Of a DNA stretch of 36,750 bases, positions 1 to 9,142 are shown one piece after another. The stretch covers positions 1 through 36,750 of the forward strand of contig JAKAKE010000032.1 in assembly GCA_021824625.1 (NCBI GenBank), written 5' to 3'. A program made the translations under genes and the position numbers. Under the pieces are notes generated by a model. That model saw only the letters and a program-made list of their open reading frames with translations. It was not told the origin of the DNA and ran no database searches. Numbering within the stretch: the first letter of the stretch is position 1; each line of letters starts with the position of its first letter. The DNA is from Bacteroidota bacterium (lineage in GTDB: Bacteria; Bacteroidota; Ignavibacteria; Kapaibacteriales; UBA2268).

Positions 1-174
1 TTATTCAGGCTGGATACGAGCAAGTTTATAATAGATTCAATACCGGTTTCAATTCATTCTTCCGATGTTATTCTTGTTTGCCTGCTGTCCCTCTTTTTAT
101 CAATAACCGCTGCAATTTACCCTGCCAGGAGAGCATCCACAACAATAATTACCGAAGCATTAAGAGAAGAATAG
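1..174 (+). CDS. C-terminal end of an FtsX/LolC-LolE-like ABC transporter permease (truncated by window start)
   Basis: Frame 1 is open from base 1 to TAG at 172-174: LFRLDTSKFIIDSIPVSIHSSDVILVCLLSLFLSITAAIYPARRASTTIITEALREE. The last TM helix followed by YPARRAS..EALR is typical of FtsX-like/LolC-E permeases. Confidence 0.75.
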   Translation, partial: LFRLDTSKFIIDSIPVSIHSSDVILVCLLSLFLSITAAIYPARRASTTIITEALREE

Positions 175-258
175 TATCAGTTTTCATTTTTTCAATATTA
201 TCTTTTTCATTTCGTTAATGCAACTATTTTAAATGATAATACTAATATTCGATTTACA

Positions 259-1041
259 ATGAAGAAATCAGTTAAAATATTTTCGATATCTTTAATAATA
301 ATTACATCATTATTTTTTAATGTTGCTTATTCAAATTTTCTTGGTTCAGTTATTCTGATGCAAGGTAAAATTATTGATAAAGCAACAGGACAACCTGTTG
401 GTACATCCTTTAGATTTACAAGCGAATCGGGTAAAAAGAATCAAAGCCGGTCAGGAGCTAATGACGGTTCATATCAGGTTGTTTTAAATACAGGGGAGAA
501 TTACTATCTTGCACTTAAAGAGTATGTTGTAGTTGAACCCTCAGCATATTTTCAGTTACCTGCAAATTCTTCATATTCGGAAATTACACAAAATATTTAT
601 GTCAGGAAGGTTACAACAGGTGTTGAATTATTCAGCTTCAAAGCTTTTGAGCCGAACAGCAAAACTTTACTTGATAAGGTGCATCAAACCTTGACAGAAA
701 TAAAATTTTTTATGGGTATGAATCCTAATTTAAATTTGAAAATAATAATTTCATCCGCAGATTCATGGTTTAAGGGCAGTTCAAAAAAAGAAGAGTATGT
801 TGACAAAAAGGGCAAGAAAAAAACCAGGACTGTAAAAATTACACCTCAGGAAATTATGACAGAGTTTTCAAAAGCAAGATATGCTGAATTATTGAATCAT
901 TTTACCGAACTCAACATTCCAACCGGACATATCATATTTGCAGAGGACAAGTCATCATCAGGTCAAAAGAAGAAGGTTAAACCACCTGTTGATGATATTC
1001 CTAATGTAACAATCAGTGTATATAAAATTTTGGATTTATAA
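259..1041 (+). CDS. Secreted protein with CarboxypepD_reg-like N-terminal part and a degenerate OmpA-like C-terminal region
   Basis: Signal peptide MKKSVKIFSISLIIITSLFFNVAYS; 'GKIIDKATGQPVGTSFRFTSESGKK' resembles carboxypeptidase-regulatory-like domains; 'RYAELLNHFTELNIPTGHIIF' resembles the OmpA-family R..A....L...GI motif. Confidence 0.5.
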   Translation: MKKSVKIFSISLIIITSLFFNVAYSNFLGSVILMQGKIIDKATGQPVGTSFRFTSESGKKNQSRSGANDGSYQVVLNTGENYYLALKEYVVVEPSAYFQLPANSSYSEITQNIYVRKVTTGVELFSFKAFEPNSKTLLDKVHQTLTEIKFFMGMNPNLNLKIIISSADSWFKGSSKKEEYVDKKGKKKTRTVKITPQEIMTEFSKARYAELLNHFTELNIPTGHIIFAEDKSSSGQKKKVKPPVDDIPNVTISVYKILDL

Positions 1042-1043
1042 TA

Positions 1044-2387
1044 TTATTTTTTCCATTCATCTTCCAGGAGTTCTTCCCATCTCTTGTTTTTCCTTCGGAA
1101 GATTAATGAAATTGGAGTGCCTTCAAAATCAAAATGTTTTCTCATTGTATTTTCAATAAATCTTTTGTAGGAATCAGGAATCAGTTGGGGATGATTACCA
1201 AAAAAAGCAAAGACCTGTGGATTGACACGTACCTGTGTAATGTAATTTAATCTGAGGTCTTTTCCCTGTGCTGATGGCGGGGGAGTTTTCTCAAGTTCAG
1301 GAAGTAATATTTTATTTAGTTTAGACGTTGAATAATGCACTTGTCTCCTCTCATGAATTTTTTTTGCATGTTCAAGTACTTTTGTTACTCTTTGTTTGGT
1401 CAAAGCTGAAATAAAAATCAAGGGAACATAATCATGGGTTTTCATTATGTTTTGATAACTTTTAACAAATGCATCGGCTGTGGCATTGTCTTTATCAACC
1501 AAATCCCATTTATTAACGGCAATAAGAATTCCTTTCCTCTCATCGGTTACCTGATTGATTATTCTTTTATCCTGTTCTTCAAGCCCTCTCAATGAATCGA
1601 GAACAACAACTGCAACATTACATCTTTCGATTGCTTTTGAGGTTCTGATTGTGCTGTATAGCTCGATATTTTCCTTTATCTGACTTTTCTTTCTTAATCC
1701 CGCAGTATCAATAAGAATTATTTCTTCTCCATAGTATTTGACAATGCTGTCAATCGCATCACGTGTCGTTCCTGGAATATCAGTTACAATTGACCTGTTC
1801 TTTCCAAGCAGTGTATTAGTTATACTTGATTTTCCGACATTCGGCCTTCCGACAATTGCAATTTTAAGCCTTTCATCTGTCGAATCGGCGTCAGTAACAA
1901 TTAAAAATGAAACAACTTCATCGAGGAAATCGCCCGTTCCTCTGCCGTTGATTGATGAGACGGCATAAGGCTCGCCAAGCCCTAATCGGTGAAATTCAAA
2001 AGCGTATCCGTCCTGAATAGAGTTGTCACATTTGTTAATTACGAGTGTGATAGGCTTGCTTGAACTTCTAAGTATTTTTGCTATTTCCAAATCATAAGGT
2101 GTAATACCTTCTTTACCGTCACAAACAAAAATAATTGCATCTGCTTCATCTATAGCAATAAATGCTTGTTCACGTATTGCTTTTTCAATTGTATTTTCAC
2201 TTCCGGGTACAAATCCTCCCGTATCAACAATGTGGAAATTCTTTCCGTTCCAATCAGATTCACCGTAGATTCTGTCCCTTGTAACGCCGGGTGTGCCCTC
2301 AACGATAGCATCTTTACTACCAACAATTCTATTGAATAAAGTTGATTTCCCAACATTGGGCCTTCCGACTATTGCAACGAGACTCAT
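1044..2387 (-). CDS. der: Ribosome biogenesis GTPase Der (EngA)
   Basis: Two tandem G domains: GRPNVGKSTLFNRI..DTGGF..NKCD and GRPNVGKSSITNTLLG..DTAGLRKK..NKWD, plus C-terminal KH-like domain. Confidence 0.97.
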   Translation of the reverse strand: MSLVAIVGRPNVGKSTLFNRIVGSKDAIVEGTPGVTRDRIYGESDWNGKNFHIVDTGGFVPGSENTIEKAIREQAFIAIDEADAIIFVCDGKEGITPYDLEIAKILRSSSKPITLVINKCDNSIQDGYAFEFHRLGLGEPYAVSSINGRGTGDFLDEVVSFLIVTDADSTDERLKIAIVGRPNVGKSSITNTLLGKNRSIVTDIPGTTRDAIDSIVKYYGEEIILIDTAGLRKKSQIKENIELYSTIRTSKAIERCNVAVVVLDSLRGLEEQDKRIINQVTDERKGILIAVNKWDLVDKDNATADAFVKSYQNIMKTHDYVPLIFISALTKQRVTKVLEHAKKIHERRQVHYSTSKLNKILLPELEKTPPPSAQGKDLRLNYITQVRVNPQVFAFFGNHPQLIPDSYKRFIENTMRKHFDFEGTPISLIFRRKNKRWEELLEDEWKK

Positions 2388-2548
2388 TGAATTACCTTAA
2401 TTAATAAAAAATTATATGTAAAAGATAATATGTTTAAATTAAAAAACCACAATTGTGGGATTCAAAATTATCGAATTTTTAACTAACTAAATGGAATATC
2501 TATGTTTTCATTGTATTATTTCATAATTTTACAAATCAGATTTGAGGT

Positions 2549-3970
2549 ATGAAAATGGATAATTTATTGAATGGCAAAAATATAATTATAGGAATTACAG
2601 GTTCTATTGCTGCATATAAGAGTCAGCTTCTTGTTAGGGAACTAATCAAAGAAGGAGCAAACGTAAATGTTATAATGACTCCCTCGGCTGAGAAATTTGT
2701 TACAAAACTTACATTAGAGAATCTCTCGAGGAATCCTGTGATTGTTGAGATGTTCGTTGATGCTGTGCAATCGGGAGGTGCATGGCATATACATAAATCA
2801 CACGAATGTGATTTGATGCTCATTGCACCATGCTCTGCGACAACACTTGGTAAACTCGCAAACGGGATATGCGACACTTCACTTGCAGCCGTTACCACTG
2901 CATTACCAAAAGAAATACCCTTGCTAATTGCTCCTGCTATGGATTCAACTATGTGGCTCAATCCTGCCACACAGCGGAATGTGGGATTTCTGAGTAAAAT
3001 CGGTGCAATTATTATCCCACCCGAAGAAGGTGATTTATCCAGCGGTTTCACAGGTCCCGGGCGTTTGCCCGATACGGATGTTTTAATTGGACATATTAAA
3101 AAAGCACTTTCAGATTATGATACTACCTTTTTAAGATACAGTCCTGACACTAAAAAATATGACTATGGTGAAAGAAGGGAAATCACAGAAGATGATATTC
3201 GCAGGGCTGTCGAGAAGCCATTTTCAACACTCGAAGAAAGAATTGAAACAGACAAATGGACTGCCGAACTTGAATTAACAAAGATGAAGCAATACTTTGC
3301 CGGTGTATCAAAAGAGAATTTTCTAATGGGTAAGACTATTCTCATTACAGCAGGTCCGACAGTTGAAAAAATTGATGATGTACGTTTCATTTCTAATTTC
3401 TCATCAGGAAAAATGGGATTTGCACTTGCTTCGATGGCAAGGCAATTTGGAGCAGATGTCATTTTAGTTTCCGGTCCTGTTTCACTCAAAACTCCTGATG
3501 GAGTGAAAAGGGTGGATGTTGAATCAGCCGATGAAATGTATGATGTAGTGATTAATGAATTTTGTAAATGCGATATTGCTATCATGTCTGCGGCTGTAGC
3601 TGATTACACTCCAATCAATCCTGTTCATGGCAAAATCAAGAAAGCAGTAGTTGGCGAAAAGATGACTGTCGAGCTACAATCAACAAACGACATTCTCGCT
3701 TCACTTGGCAGTGAGAAAAGAGAAAATCAGCTTATTGTTGGCTTTGCACTTGAGAGTTCAAACGAAATCGAAAACGGCTGGAAGAAAATGAAAGCAAAAA
3801 ACTGCGATATGATGGTAGTTAATACTATAAATAAACCTAAAAGCGGATTCAAAGGTGATGAAAATACTATTACCATTCTCAAAAAAGATGGTTCAGAAGA
3901 AACTTATCCTGCAATGAGCAAGGAAGCGTGCAGTGTTGTGATTTTGAAAAGAGTAAGTGAGATAAAATGA
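2549..3970 (+). CDS. coaBC: Bifunctional phosphopantothenoylcysteine decarboxylase / phosphopantothenate-cysteine ligase (start may be the second Met at 2555)
   Basis: CoaC: GITGSIAAYKS, APAMDSTMW; CoaB: ILITAGPTVEKIDDVRFISNFSSGKMG, AAVADYTP, VGFALES. Confidence 0.95.
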   Translation: MKMDNLLNGKNIIIGITGSIAAYKSQLLVRELIKEGANVNVIMTPSAEKFVTKLTLENLSRNPVIVEMFVDAVQSGGAWHIHKSHECDLMLIAPCSATTLGKLANGICDTSLAAVTTALPKEIPLLIAPAMDSTMWLNPATQRNVGFLSKIGAIIIPPEEGDLSSGFTGPGRLPDTDVLIGHIKKALSDYDTTFLRYSPDTKKYDYGERREITEDDIRRAVEKPFSTLEERIETDKWTAELELTKMKQYFAGVSKENFLMGKTILITAGPTVEKIDDVRFISNFSSGKMGFALASMARQFGADVILVSGPVSLKTPDGVKRVDVESADEMYDVVINEFCKCDIAIMSAAVADYTPINPVHGKIKKAVVGEKMTVELQSTNDILASLGSEKRENQLIVGFALESSNEIENGWKKMKAKNCDMMVVNTINKPKSGFKGDENTITILKKDGSEETYPAMSKEACSVVILKRVSEIK

Positions 3971-4233
3971 AGTATTCTCAAATCTTCACAGCTACGGCAA
4001 TAAAGAGTTTGAAAGCGATTGACCCTCAAAACAAAAAGAGAATAATTGAAAAAATTGAATTATTAGCAGTAAATCCTTTTGAAATGAGTAATGTAAAAAA
4101 GTTAGTTGACTTTGATGTTTCTTATAGTATGAAAGTGGGTGATTATCGAATGCTTTTTGATAGTGATGATTCAATAAAAATATTTGATATAATTGATATT
4201 CGTCATAGAAAAGAAAGTTATAGAAGGAGTTGA
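3967..4233 (+). CDS. RelE/ParE-superfamily toxin of a type II toxin-antitoxin pair
   Basis: 88 aa; 'YSMKVGDYRMLFDSDDSIKIFDIIDIRHRKESYRR' matches the RelE-type YR..Y/F....I.I..I.HR...Y signature; a small partner ORF follows immediately. Confidence 0.8.
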   Translation: MKYSQIFTATAIKSLKAIDPQNKKRIIEKIELLAVNPFEMSNVKKLVDFDVSYSMKVGDYRMLFDSDDSIKIFDIIDIRHRKESYRRS

Positions 4234-4236
4234 ATT

Positions 4237-4449
4237 ATGCTTGAAAATTATCAGATAATAAATGAAAAAGGCAAACCCCGATTTGCCGTACTTGACTTTA
4301 AAGAGTTTAAAAAAATTCAGGACCTTTTGACTGATTCTGATAAACTTGAAGATTTCCTCGATTATATGCACATCCAGAAAGTGAAAAAGAAAAAAGAGAA
4401 AACTTACACACTTGAAGAAGTTAAAAAGGAATTAAAAATTGGTAATTGA
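4237..4449 (+). CDS. Putative antitoxin (Phd/RelB-like) paired with the upstream RelE-like toxin
   Basis: 70 aa, starts 3 nt after the toxin stop; N-terminal 'YQIINEKGKPRFAVLDFKEFKKIQDLL' is Phd/YefM-like, with a Lys-rich tail. Confidence 0.7.
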   Translation: MLENYQIINEKGKPRFAVLDFKEFKKIQDLLTDSDKLEDFLDYMHIQKVKKKKEKTYTLEEVKKELKIGN

Positions 4450-4470
4450 AAATTGATAATAATTTTTTTT

Positions 4471-4503
4471 AAGGAAGCCCCCAAACCGCCTTTGAAAAAG
4501 GTC
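4471..4503. repeat. Degenerate copy of a C/G-rich intergenic dispersed repeat (see 26203-26242)
   Basis: aaggaagcccccaaaccgcctttgaaaaaggtc aligns by eye with the reverse complement of 26203-26242 (aaggaaacccccttaatccccctttgagaaagggggcg). Confidence 0.5.
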
Positions 4504-4573
4504 AATCATAATAATCAATTTAATCAAAAAAATTATTTTTCAGACTTTTCAATTGATGTGGGTTATTGCTATG

Positions 4574-4611
4574 GATTCTGAAATAAATTCAGAATGACTT
4601 TCTTTTTTTAC
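4574..4611 (+). terminator. Hairpin plus T-run downstream of coaBC-TA, possibly a Rho-independent terminator / REP-like palindrome
   Basis: ATTCTGAA-ATAAA-TTCAGAAT inverted repeat (4575-4595) followed by gactttcttttttt. Confidence 0.5.
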
Positions 4612-4630
4612 TAAATAAAATATAACCACA

Positions 4631-4658
4631 ACTATTCACTATTCGTTATTCACTATTC
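4631..4658. repeat. Period-7 tandem repeat (ACTATTC)n, 4 units
   Basis: ACTATTC ACTATTC GTTATTC ACTATTC read directly. Confidence 0.85.
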
Positions 4659-4666
4659 ATTGAATT

Positions 4667-5191
4667 TCACTCGTCGAAACTGCTGAATATTTCATTGATT
4701 GTAGGCAGTTCTTCTAATTGTGCTGCTGTCAATCTTAAGTTCATTCCCGCAAGTTTTATTGCGATGTTTTCTTCTGAACTAACCTTTTTACCGAGCCATT
4801 TTCCTGATGCATTTGCAATATAAAAACCTATTGCAATAAGTGTTTTTTTGAAATTAACAATAGTTTTTTGATTTACTTTTGAATTTAATAAATCAGATAC
4901 TTTACGCAATCCATCAATAATTTCAATCTTATCATTATCAAATTCTTCTTTGATTCTAGTGAAATCTAATTCAATTGTTGTAATAACATCCCTTGCAAGT
5001 TCATTAATAATAGCCGATGAATTCTTCATCAAATGAGACAAAGCATCCAATTCTTTTTTATCAATTCTGCCATCTGCTCTGGCAACAGCATTGAATACCC
5101 AAAATATGGAGAACTGAAGTGTTTTCCATTCTTCATTTGTAAATATTTTTTTATAATCCTGATATTCTGTGATTATCGGTTCATCTGCCAT
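4667..5191 (-). CDS. TerB-family-like protein (tellurite resistance TerB/DjlA N-terminal-like fold)
   Basis: 'AVARADGRIDKKELDALSHLM' and 'IANASGKWLGKKVSSEENIAIKLAGMNL' resemble the two acidic ADG/ASG...E helical motifs of TerB-like proteins. Confidence 0.5.
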   Translation of the reverse strand: MADEPIITEYQDYKKIFTNEEWKTLQFSIFWVFNAVARADGRIDKKELDALSHLMKNSSAIINELARDVITTIELDFTRIKEEFDNDKIEIIDGLRKVSDLLNSKVNQKTIVNFKKTLIAIGFYIANASGKWLGKKVSSEENIAIKLAGMNLRLTAAQLEELPTINEIFSSFDE

Positions 5192-5227
5192 GTCAATCTC
5201 TTTCTTATTATAAAAGACATCAAATTA

Positions 5228-6589
5228 TTATATTGTAGTTGGATTATCATTTTTATTTTCTTCAAAATAGTCAATTACATTGTCAGCAGCAAGTACACCG
5301 CTGAAAGCCGCTCCTTCGAGTGTTGCCGGAAGGCCTGTAGCAGTCCAGTCTCCGGCAATGAATAAATTTTCTATGGGTGATTGCTGACTCAGCCTTTTCT
5401 CTTCCATATCAGGATTTGCAATGAACGTTGCCTTCTTTTCCTTAATTACTTTCCATGCCAATAATTTTGCATCAGACTTGAAAGCAGTTTTCACTTCATT
5501 GAAACATTCATTCACTAAATTTTCCTTTTCAATATCTAAAATATCATTTGCTCCGCTGATTGTCAAAGTCAGATGCCCCGGATATTTTTCATTAATTGTT
5601 TTCTCGGATTCACAAATCTTTCGACGATTGAACACCCATTGTGTTTTTGTTCCGAACATACCGGTAAAATTAGCATTGCTTAGGTTTTTATCAAGCCATA
5701 AATACATAGAAATAATTGACGAACTTTTGTAATCTTTCAATGTTTTAAAAAATAAATAATCATTATATTTATCTGGTAGAATTTTCATAAAAGAATGATA
5801 GGGTATAGCTGAAATCACAGCATCAGCACTCAGGACTTCATTATTATCGAGTAAAACTGATATTTTATTATCTTCAATTTGTAATTTTATGACACTTGAT
5901 TTGTAACGGACATTCCCATCATTATTTAATAACCAATTTTCAAATGGCAATATTAAATCTGTTAAGGGAACTTTTGAAAATACGAGCCCTGATGCTTTGC
6001 CTTTCTGAAATAATCTTTTCAAAACATTTGCTAATAGCAGAGCAGCCGCATCATTAATATTTAAATTCATAACTGCAAGACATAAGGGTACCCAGAATCT
6101 TTCGGAAATGTCTTTTGAAATATTATTTACATTTAACAGTTGAGAAACCGTTAAATCATTAGTTTCTACTTTATCATTCAATATATTGCCTATTAACTTT
6201 ATAGTTGCAATTTTTGAATTAAAGCTTACACCTGAAAATTTTAATAATCCATAAATAAAACCGGCTTTACCCGGAAATGCAGATGAATCAAGATGTGAAT
6301 GATTACCATCTTTGTCAATAAAGGGAATCTTCAGGGATTTTTGAAATTCAACCAAATGTAAAGTGTTTAAAGTTTTTAAAATATTGAAAAAGTTTTCATA
6401 AGCACCGGCCATTACGTGTTGTCCATTATCTATGAGCTCGCCTGTGTCATTATCTCTGAAAGAATACATCCTCCCGCCTGAGATGGCTCTCCTTTCAATG
6501 ACAGTAACCTCGACACCTTTTTGTGCAAGTTCGATTGCAGATGATATACCGGCAATCCCCGCACCTATTATGATTACTTTTTTCTTCAT
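5228..6589 (-). CDS. hpnE: FAD-dependent amine oxidase / phytoene-desaturase family, likely hydroxysqualene dehydroxylase HpnE-like
   Basis: N-terminal VIIIGAGIAGISSAIELAQKGVEVTVIERR Rossmann motif; 'ELIDNGQHVMAGAYENFF' characteristic of HpnE; C-terminal 'NLFIAGDWTATGLPATLEGAAFSG'. Confidence 0.7.
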   Translation of the reverse strand: MKKKVIIIGAGIAGISSAIELAQKGVEVTVIERRAISGGRMYSFRDNDTGELIDNGQHVMAGAYENFFNILKTLNTLHLVEFQKSLKIPFIDKDGNHSHLDSSAFPGKAGFIYGLLKFSGVSFNSKIATIKLIGNILNDKVETNDLTVSQLLNVNNISKDISERFWVPLCLAVMNLNINDAAALLLANVLKRLFQKGKASGLVFSKVPLTDLILPFENWLLNNDGNVRYKSSVIKLQIEDNKISVLLDNNEVLSADAVISAIPYHSFMKILPDKYNDYLFFKTLKDYKSSSIISMYLWLDKNLSNANFTGMFGTKTQWVFNRRKICESEKTINEKYPGHLTLTISGANDILDIEKENLVNECFNEVKTAFKSDAKLLAWKVIKEKKATFIANPDMEEKRLSQQSPIENLFIAGDWTATGLPATLEGAAFSGVLAADNVIDYFEENKNDNPTTI

Positions 6590-6744
6590 TAGCATTTAAA
6601 AATTTAATGCAAAAATAATTATACAGACACAATAAATTTCAATTTACTTTCATATAGTAAATCTTAAGTTTACCACTCATAACAGCTTATAAACGTCTTA
6701 CTTTTTTAAATAATTGAATATTCTTAATTTTGTATTCTTTAATT

Positions 6745-6826
6745 GCGGACGTGGCGGAACTGGTAGACGCGCTAGACTTAGGATCTAGTGGGGAAGCTCG
6801 TGGGAGTTCGAGTCTCCCCGTCCGCA
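6745..6826 (+). tRNA. tRNA-Leu (anticodon TAG)
   Basis: Acceptor gcggacg/cgtccgc pairs; D-arm GGCGGAACTGGTAGACGC; anticodon stem-loop CTAGA-CTTAGGA-TCTAG (loop anticodon TAG); class II variable arm; T-loop GTTCGAGTC. CCA not encoded. Confidence 0.95.
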
Positions 6827-6873
6827 CTAAAGCATATCATTATTTTAGTCATTAATTATAAGCAGGTATTATT

Positions 6874-8208
6874 TTGGAAAAATCTATTAGAGAACTTGAT
6901 GGATGTCAACGAGAGATTGAGATTAAACTAACTAATGAAGAATTGAAACCCCATTTTGATGAAGCATACAAAGAGGCACAGAAATATGCTGATATGAAAG
7001 GATTCAGAAAAGGTAAAGTTCCGATGAATTTAATTAAACAGTATTATGGAAAAAAAATCGAAGCGGATTCGCTTGAAACCATTTGTGATGATGAATTCCG
7101 AAAAATAATCAAAGAAGATGAAATCGCCGTTGTCGGGCAGCCGAATCTTTTTCATCTTGACAGAACCGGCGATGGTGTGGTATTCAAAATTTCTTATGAA
7201 GTTTTACCTGATTTTGAATTAAGTGAATACCGGGGTTTGACGATTGATGAACCTATTCATACGGTAACTGATGAAGAAATACAAGAAGAGCTCGATAATC
7301 TCGCTAAGAATAATGGGAAAATGGAACCGGCAGATGCTGTTAATGATGAAGGTCATATTGTAGGAATTAAACTGATTGAAATTGATGCACAGTCACAGGT
7401 GCCTATAATTGGTGAAAAGCCGATTGACACTCATGTTTATCTTGCAAATGAAACGGTAATGCCTGAACTGAAAGTTTCATTGTTAAATACAAAAGTCGGA
7501 GATACTTTTGTATTCCAGCCGAAGGAAACTGATAATTCTGCTCCTGATAAGACATACAAAGTAGAAGTTACAGAGATACAAAAATTAGTTCCTATTGAAC
7601 TCACTGATGATTTCATTAAGGAATATACTAAAGAGAAGATGAATACATTGGATGAATTCAGAAGTGAACTCGAATTTCAAATGCAGGATGAATGGAACCA
7701 TAAAAGTAGAACGGCAATGGAAGACCAGATTGTGAATAAAATAACCGAACTGCATACAGTCTCCACACCTGAATCAATAGTAAAAGAAGTTGCAAAAAAC
7801 ATGGCTGAGGATATTAAGAAAAGATATGCACATTTACCTGATTCGGCGAATATTTCTATTGAAAATATGATTCCCGGTTTAATGCCTGTAGCCGAAAGAA
7901 CTGTCAAGTGGGAAATCATTCGCAAAAAAATCATCGAGAAAGAAAAGTTAGAAGTTGAAGATTTTGATATTGAAAATCTGGTTGAGACTGAAGCTGCAAG
8001 AACGAAGAGCGACCCTGATACTGTCAGAAGGGCATTGATGCAAAACAAAATGATAACAGAAAATATAATGCACAAAAAGCTGATGGATTTCATACTTGAT
8101 TTTGCGATTACAAATGAAGTTCAATTTGATGAGCATGGACATTATCATCCTGATGGAGAACACCATCATCATGATGATGAGGAACACGAACATGTACATG
8201 TACTTTAA
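6874..8208 (+). CDS. tig: Trigger factor (TTG start) with His-rich C-terminal tail
   Basis: 'YADMKGFRKGKVPMNLIKQYYGKKIEADSLE' N-terminal ribosome-binding signature (GFRxGKxP) and gene order tig-clpP-clpX. Confidence 0.95.
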   Translation: MEKSIRELDGCQREIEIKLTNEELKPHFDEAYKEAQKYADMKGFRKGKVPMNLIKQYYGKKIEADSLETICDDEFRKIIKEDEIAVVGQPNLFHLDRTGDGVVFKISYEVLPDFELSEYRGLTIDEPIHTVTDEEIQEELDNLAKNNGKMEPADAVNDEGHIVGIKLIEIDAQSQVPIIGEKPIDTHVYLANETVMPELKVSLLNTKVGDTFVFQPKETDNSAPDKTYKVEVTEIQKLVPIELTDDFIKEYTKEKMNTLDEFRSELEFQMQDEWNHKSRTAMEDQIVNKITELHTVSTPESIVKEVAKNMAEDIKKRYAHLPDSANISIENMIPGLMPVAERTVKWEIIRKKIIEKEKLEVEDFDIENLVETEAARTKSDPDTVRRALMQNKMITENIMHKKLMDFILDFAITNEVQFDEHGHYHPDGEHHHHDDEEHEHVHVL

Positions 8209-8278
8209 TATATAAAAGAATATCAGGAACAATTCGTTATTGCATTGAAATTTAATTGTATAAAGAAAGGAAAATAAA

Positions 8279-8902
8279 ATGGTTGACCAGCTTATACCGA
8301 TAGTAATAGAGCAGACAAGCAGGGGAGAGCGTTCTTACGATATATATTCACGTCTTCTGAAAGAGAGAATAATCTTTATAGGAACAGCGATTGATGACCA
8401 TATTGCTAATCTTGCTATTGCACAATTACTCTTTTTATCGAGCGAAGACCCTGTAAAGGAAATAAATCTATATATCAATTCACCGGGAGGAAGTGTCAGT
8501 GCAGGTTTAGCAATATATGATACAATGCAATTTGTCAAGCCTGACATTGTAACGATTTGTATGGGAATGGGAGCTTCTATGGCACAGGTTCTTTTATGTG
8601 CCGGAGCAAAAGGTAAACGTTTTGCACTTCCAAATGCCAGAATCTTGATGCACCAGCCTATCGGAGGAACACAGGGACAGGCAACAGATATCGAAATCTA
8701 TACAAAGGAAATGCTCAAGATAAGAGAAACACTTTATGAAATAACTGCCAAACATACAGGTAAATCAGTTGAACAGATACATAAAGATTCTGACAGGGAT
8801 TATTACATGTCTGCTAAGGAAGCTCTTGATTATGGGATAATTGATAAAATCATGACAAGTGCCGCAGAAATGAAACCGGAAGAAGAAGCTAAGAAGAAAT
8901 AA
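8279..8902 (+). CDS. clpP: ATP-dependent Clp protease proteolytic subunit ClpP
   Basis: '[24 protein letters not shown]', '[20 protein letters not shown]', catalytic '[33 protein letters not shown]'. Confidence 0.97.
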   Translation: MVDQLIPIVIEQTSRGERSYDIYSRLLKERIIFIGTAIDDHIANLAIAQLLFLSSEDPVKEINLYINSPGGSVSAGLAIYDTMQFVKPDIVTICMGMGASMAQVLLCAGAKGKRFALPNARILMHQPIGGTQGQATDIEIYTKEMLKIRETLYEITAKHTGKSVEQIHKDSDRDYYMSAKEALDYGIIDKIMTSAAEMKPEEEAKKK

Positions 8903-9028
8903 GTTAATATCTTATTATTTTGTATTAATAATAAATTCTATAGAATTTCAATATTTAATTTTCAAATAATTAATTTGAAAATGAAAGGTAAAAACGTAAA
9001 AAAGGAGATAGTGAAAAATAATCAAAAC

Positions 9029-9101
9029 TAAAATTTTCAATTAGTAATTAAACATTTTAAATTAATTGAAAATTGCAAAATTTGAAATTGAAAATTATTT
9101 A
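9029..9101. repeat. AT-rich palindromic/dispersed repeat between clpP and clpX, related to the repeats flanking the four-helix-bundle gene
   Basis: Contains inverted AATTTTCAATTA / TAATTGAAAATT. The 23-mer at 9053-9075 (cattttaaattaattgaaaattg) matches 34719-34741 at 22/23 positions. Confidence 0.65.
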
Positions 9102-9142
9102 TATCTATCATCAAAATTATTCTATATAATATTTTAATAATT

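Noticed and set aside
2623-3051. 142-aa minus-strand ORF inside coaBC
   Set aside because: Lies wholly antisense to a well-supported gene; composition is typical of shadow ORFs.
3163-3585. 140-aa minus-strand ORF inside coaBC
   Set aside because: Antisense shadow of the CoaB domain; no recognisable motifs.
6714-6732. Full promoter for tRNA-Leu (TAATTTTG at 6725-6732)
   Set aside because: The -7 box fits but no TTTG/TTG at the expected ~20-nt spacing upstream; too weak to call.
7677-8093. 138-aa minus-strand ORF inside tig
   Set aside because: Antisense to trigger factor; hydrophobic low-complexity translation with no motif.
8993-9026. Short leader peptide after 'aaaaggagatagtg' between clpP and clpX
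   Set aside because: GTG start would encode only six codons; SD-like sequence alone is not sufficient evidence.
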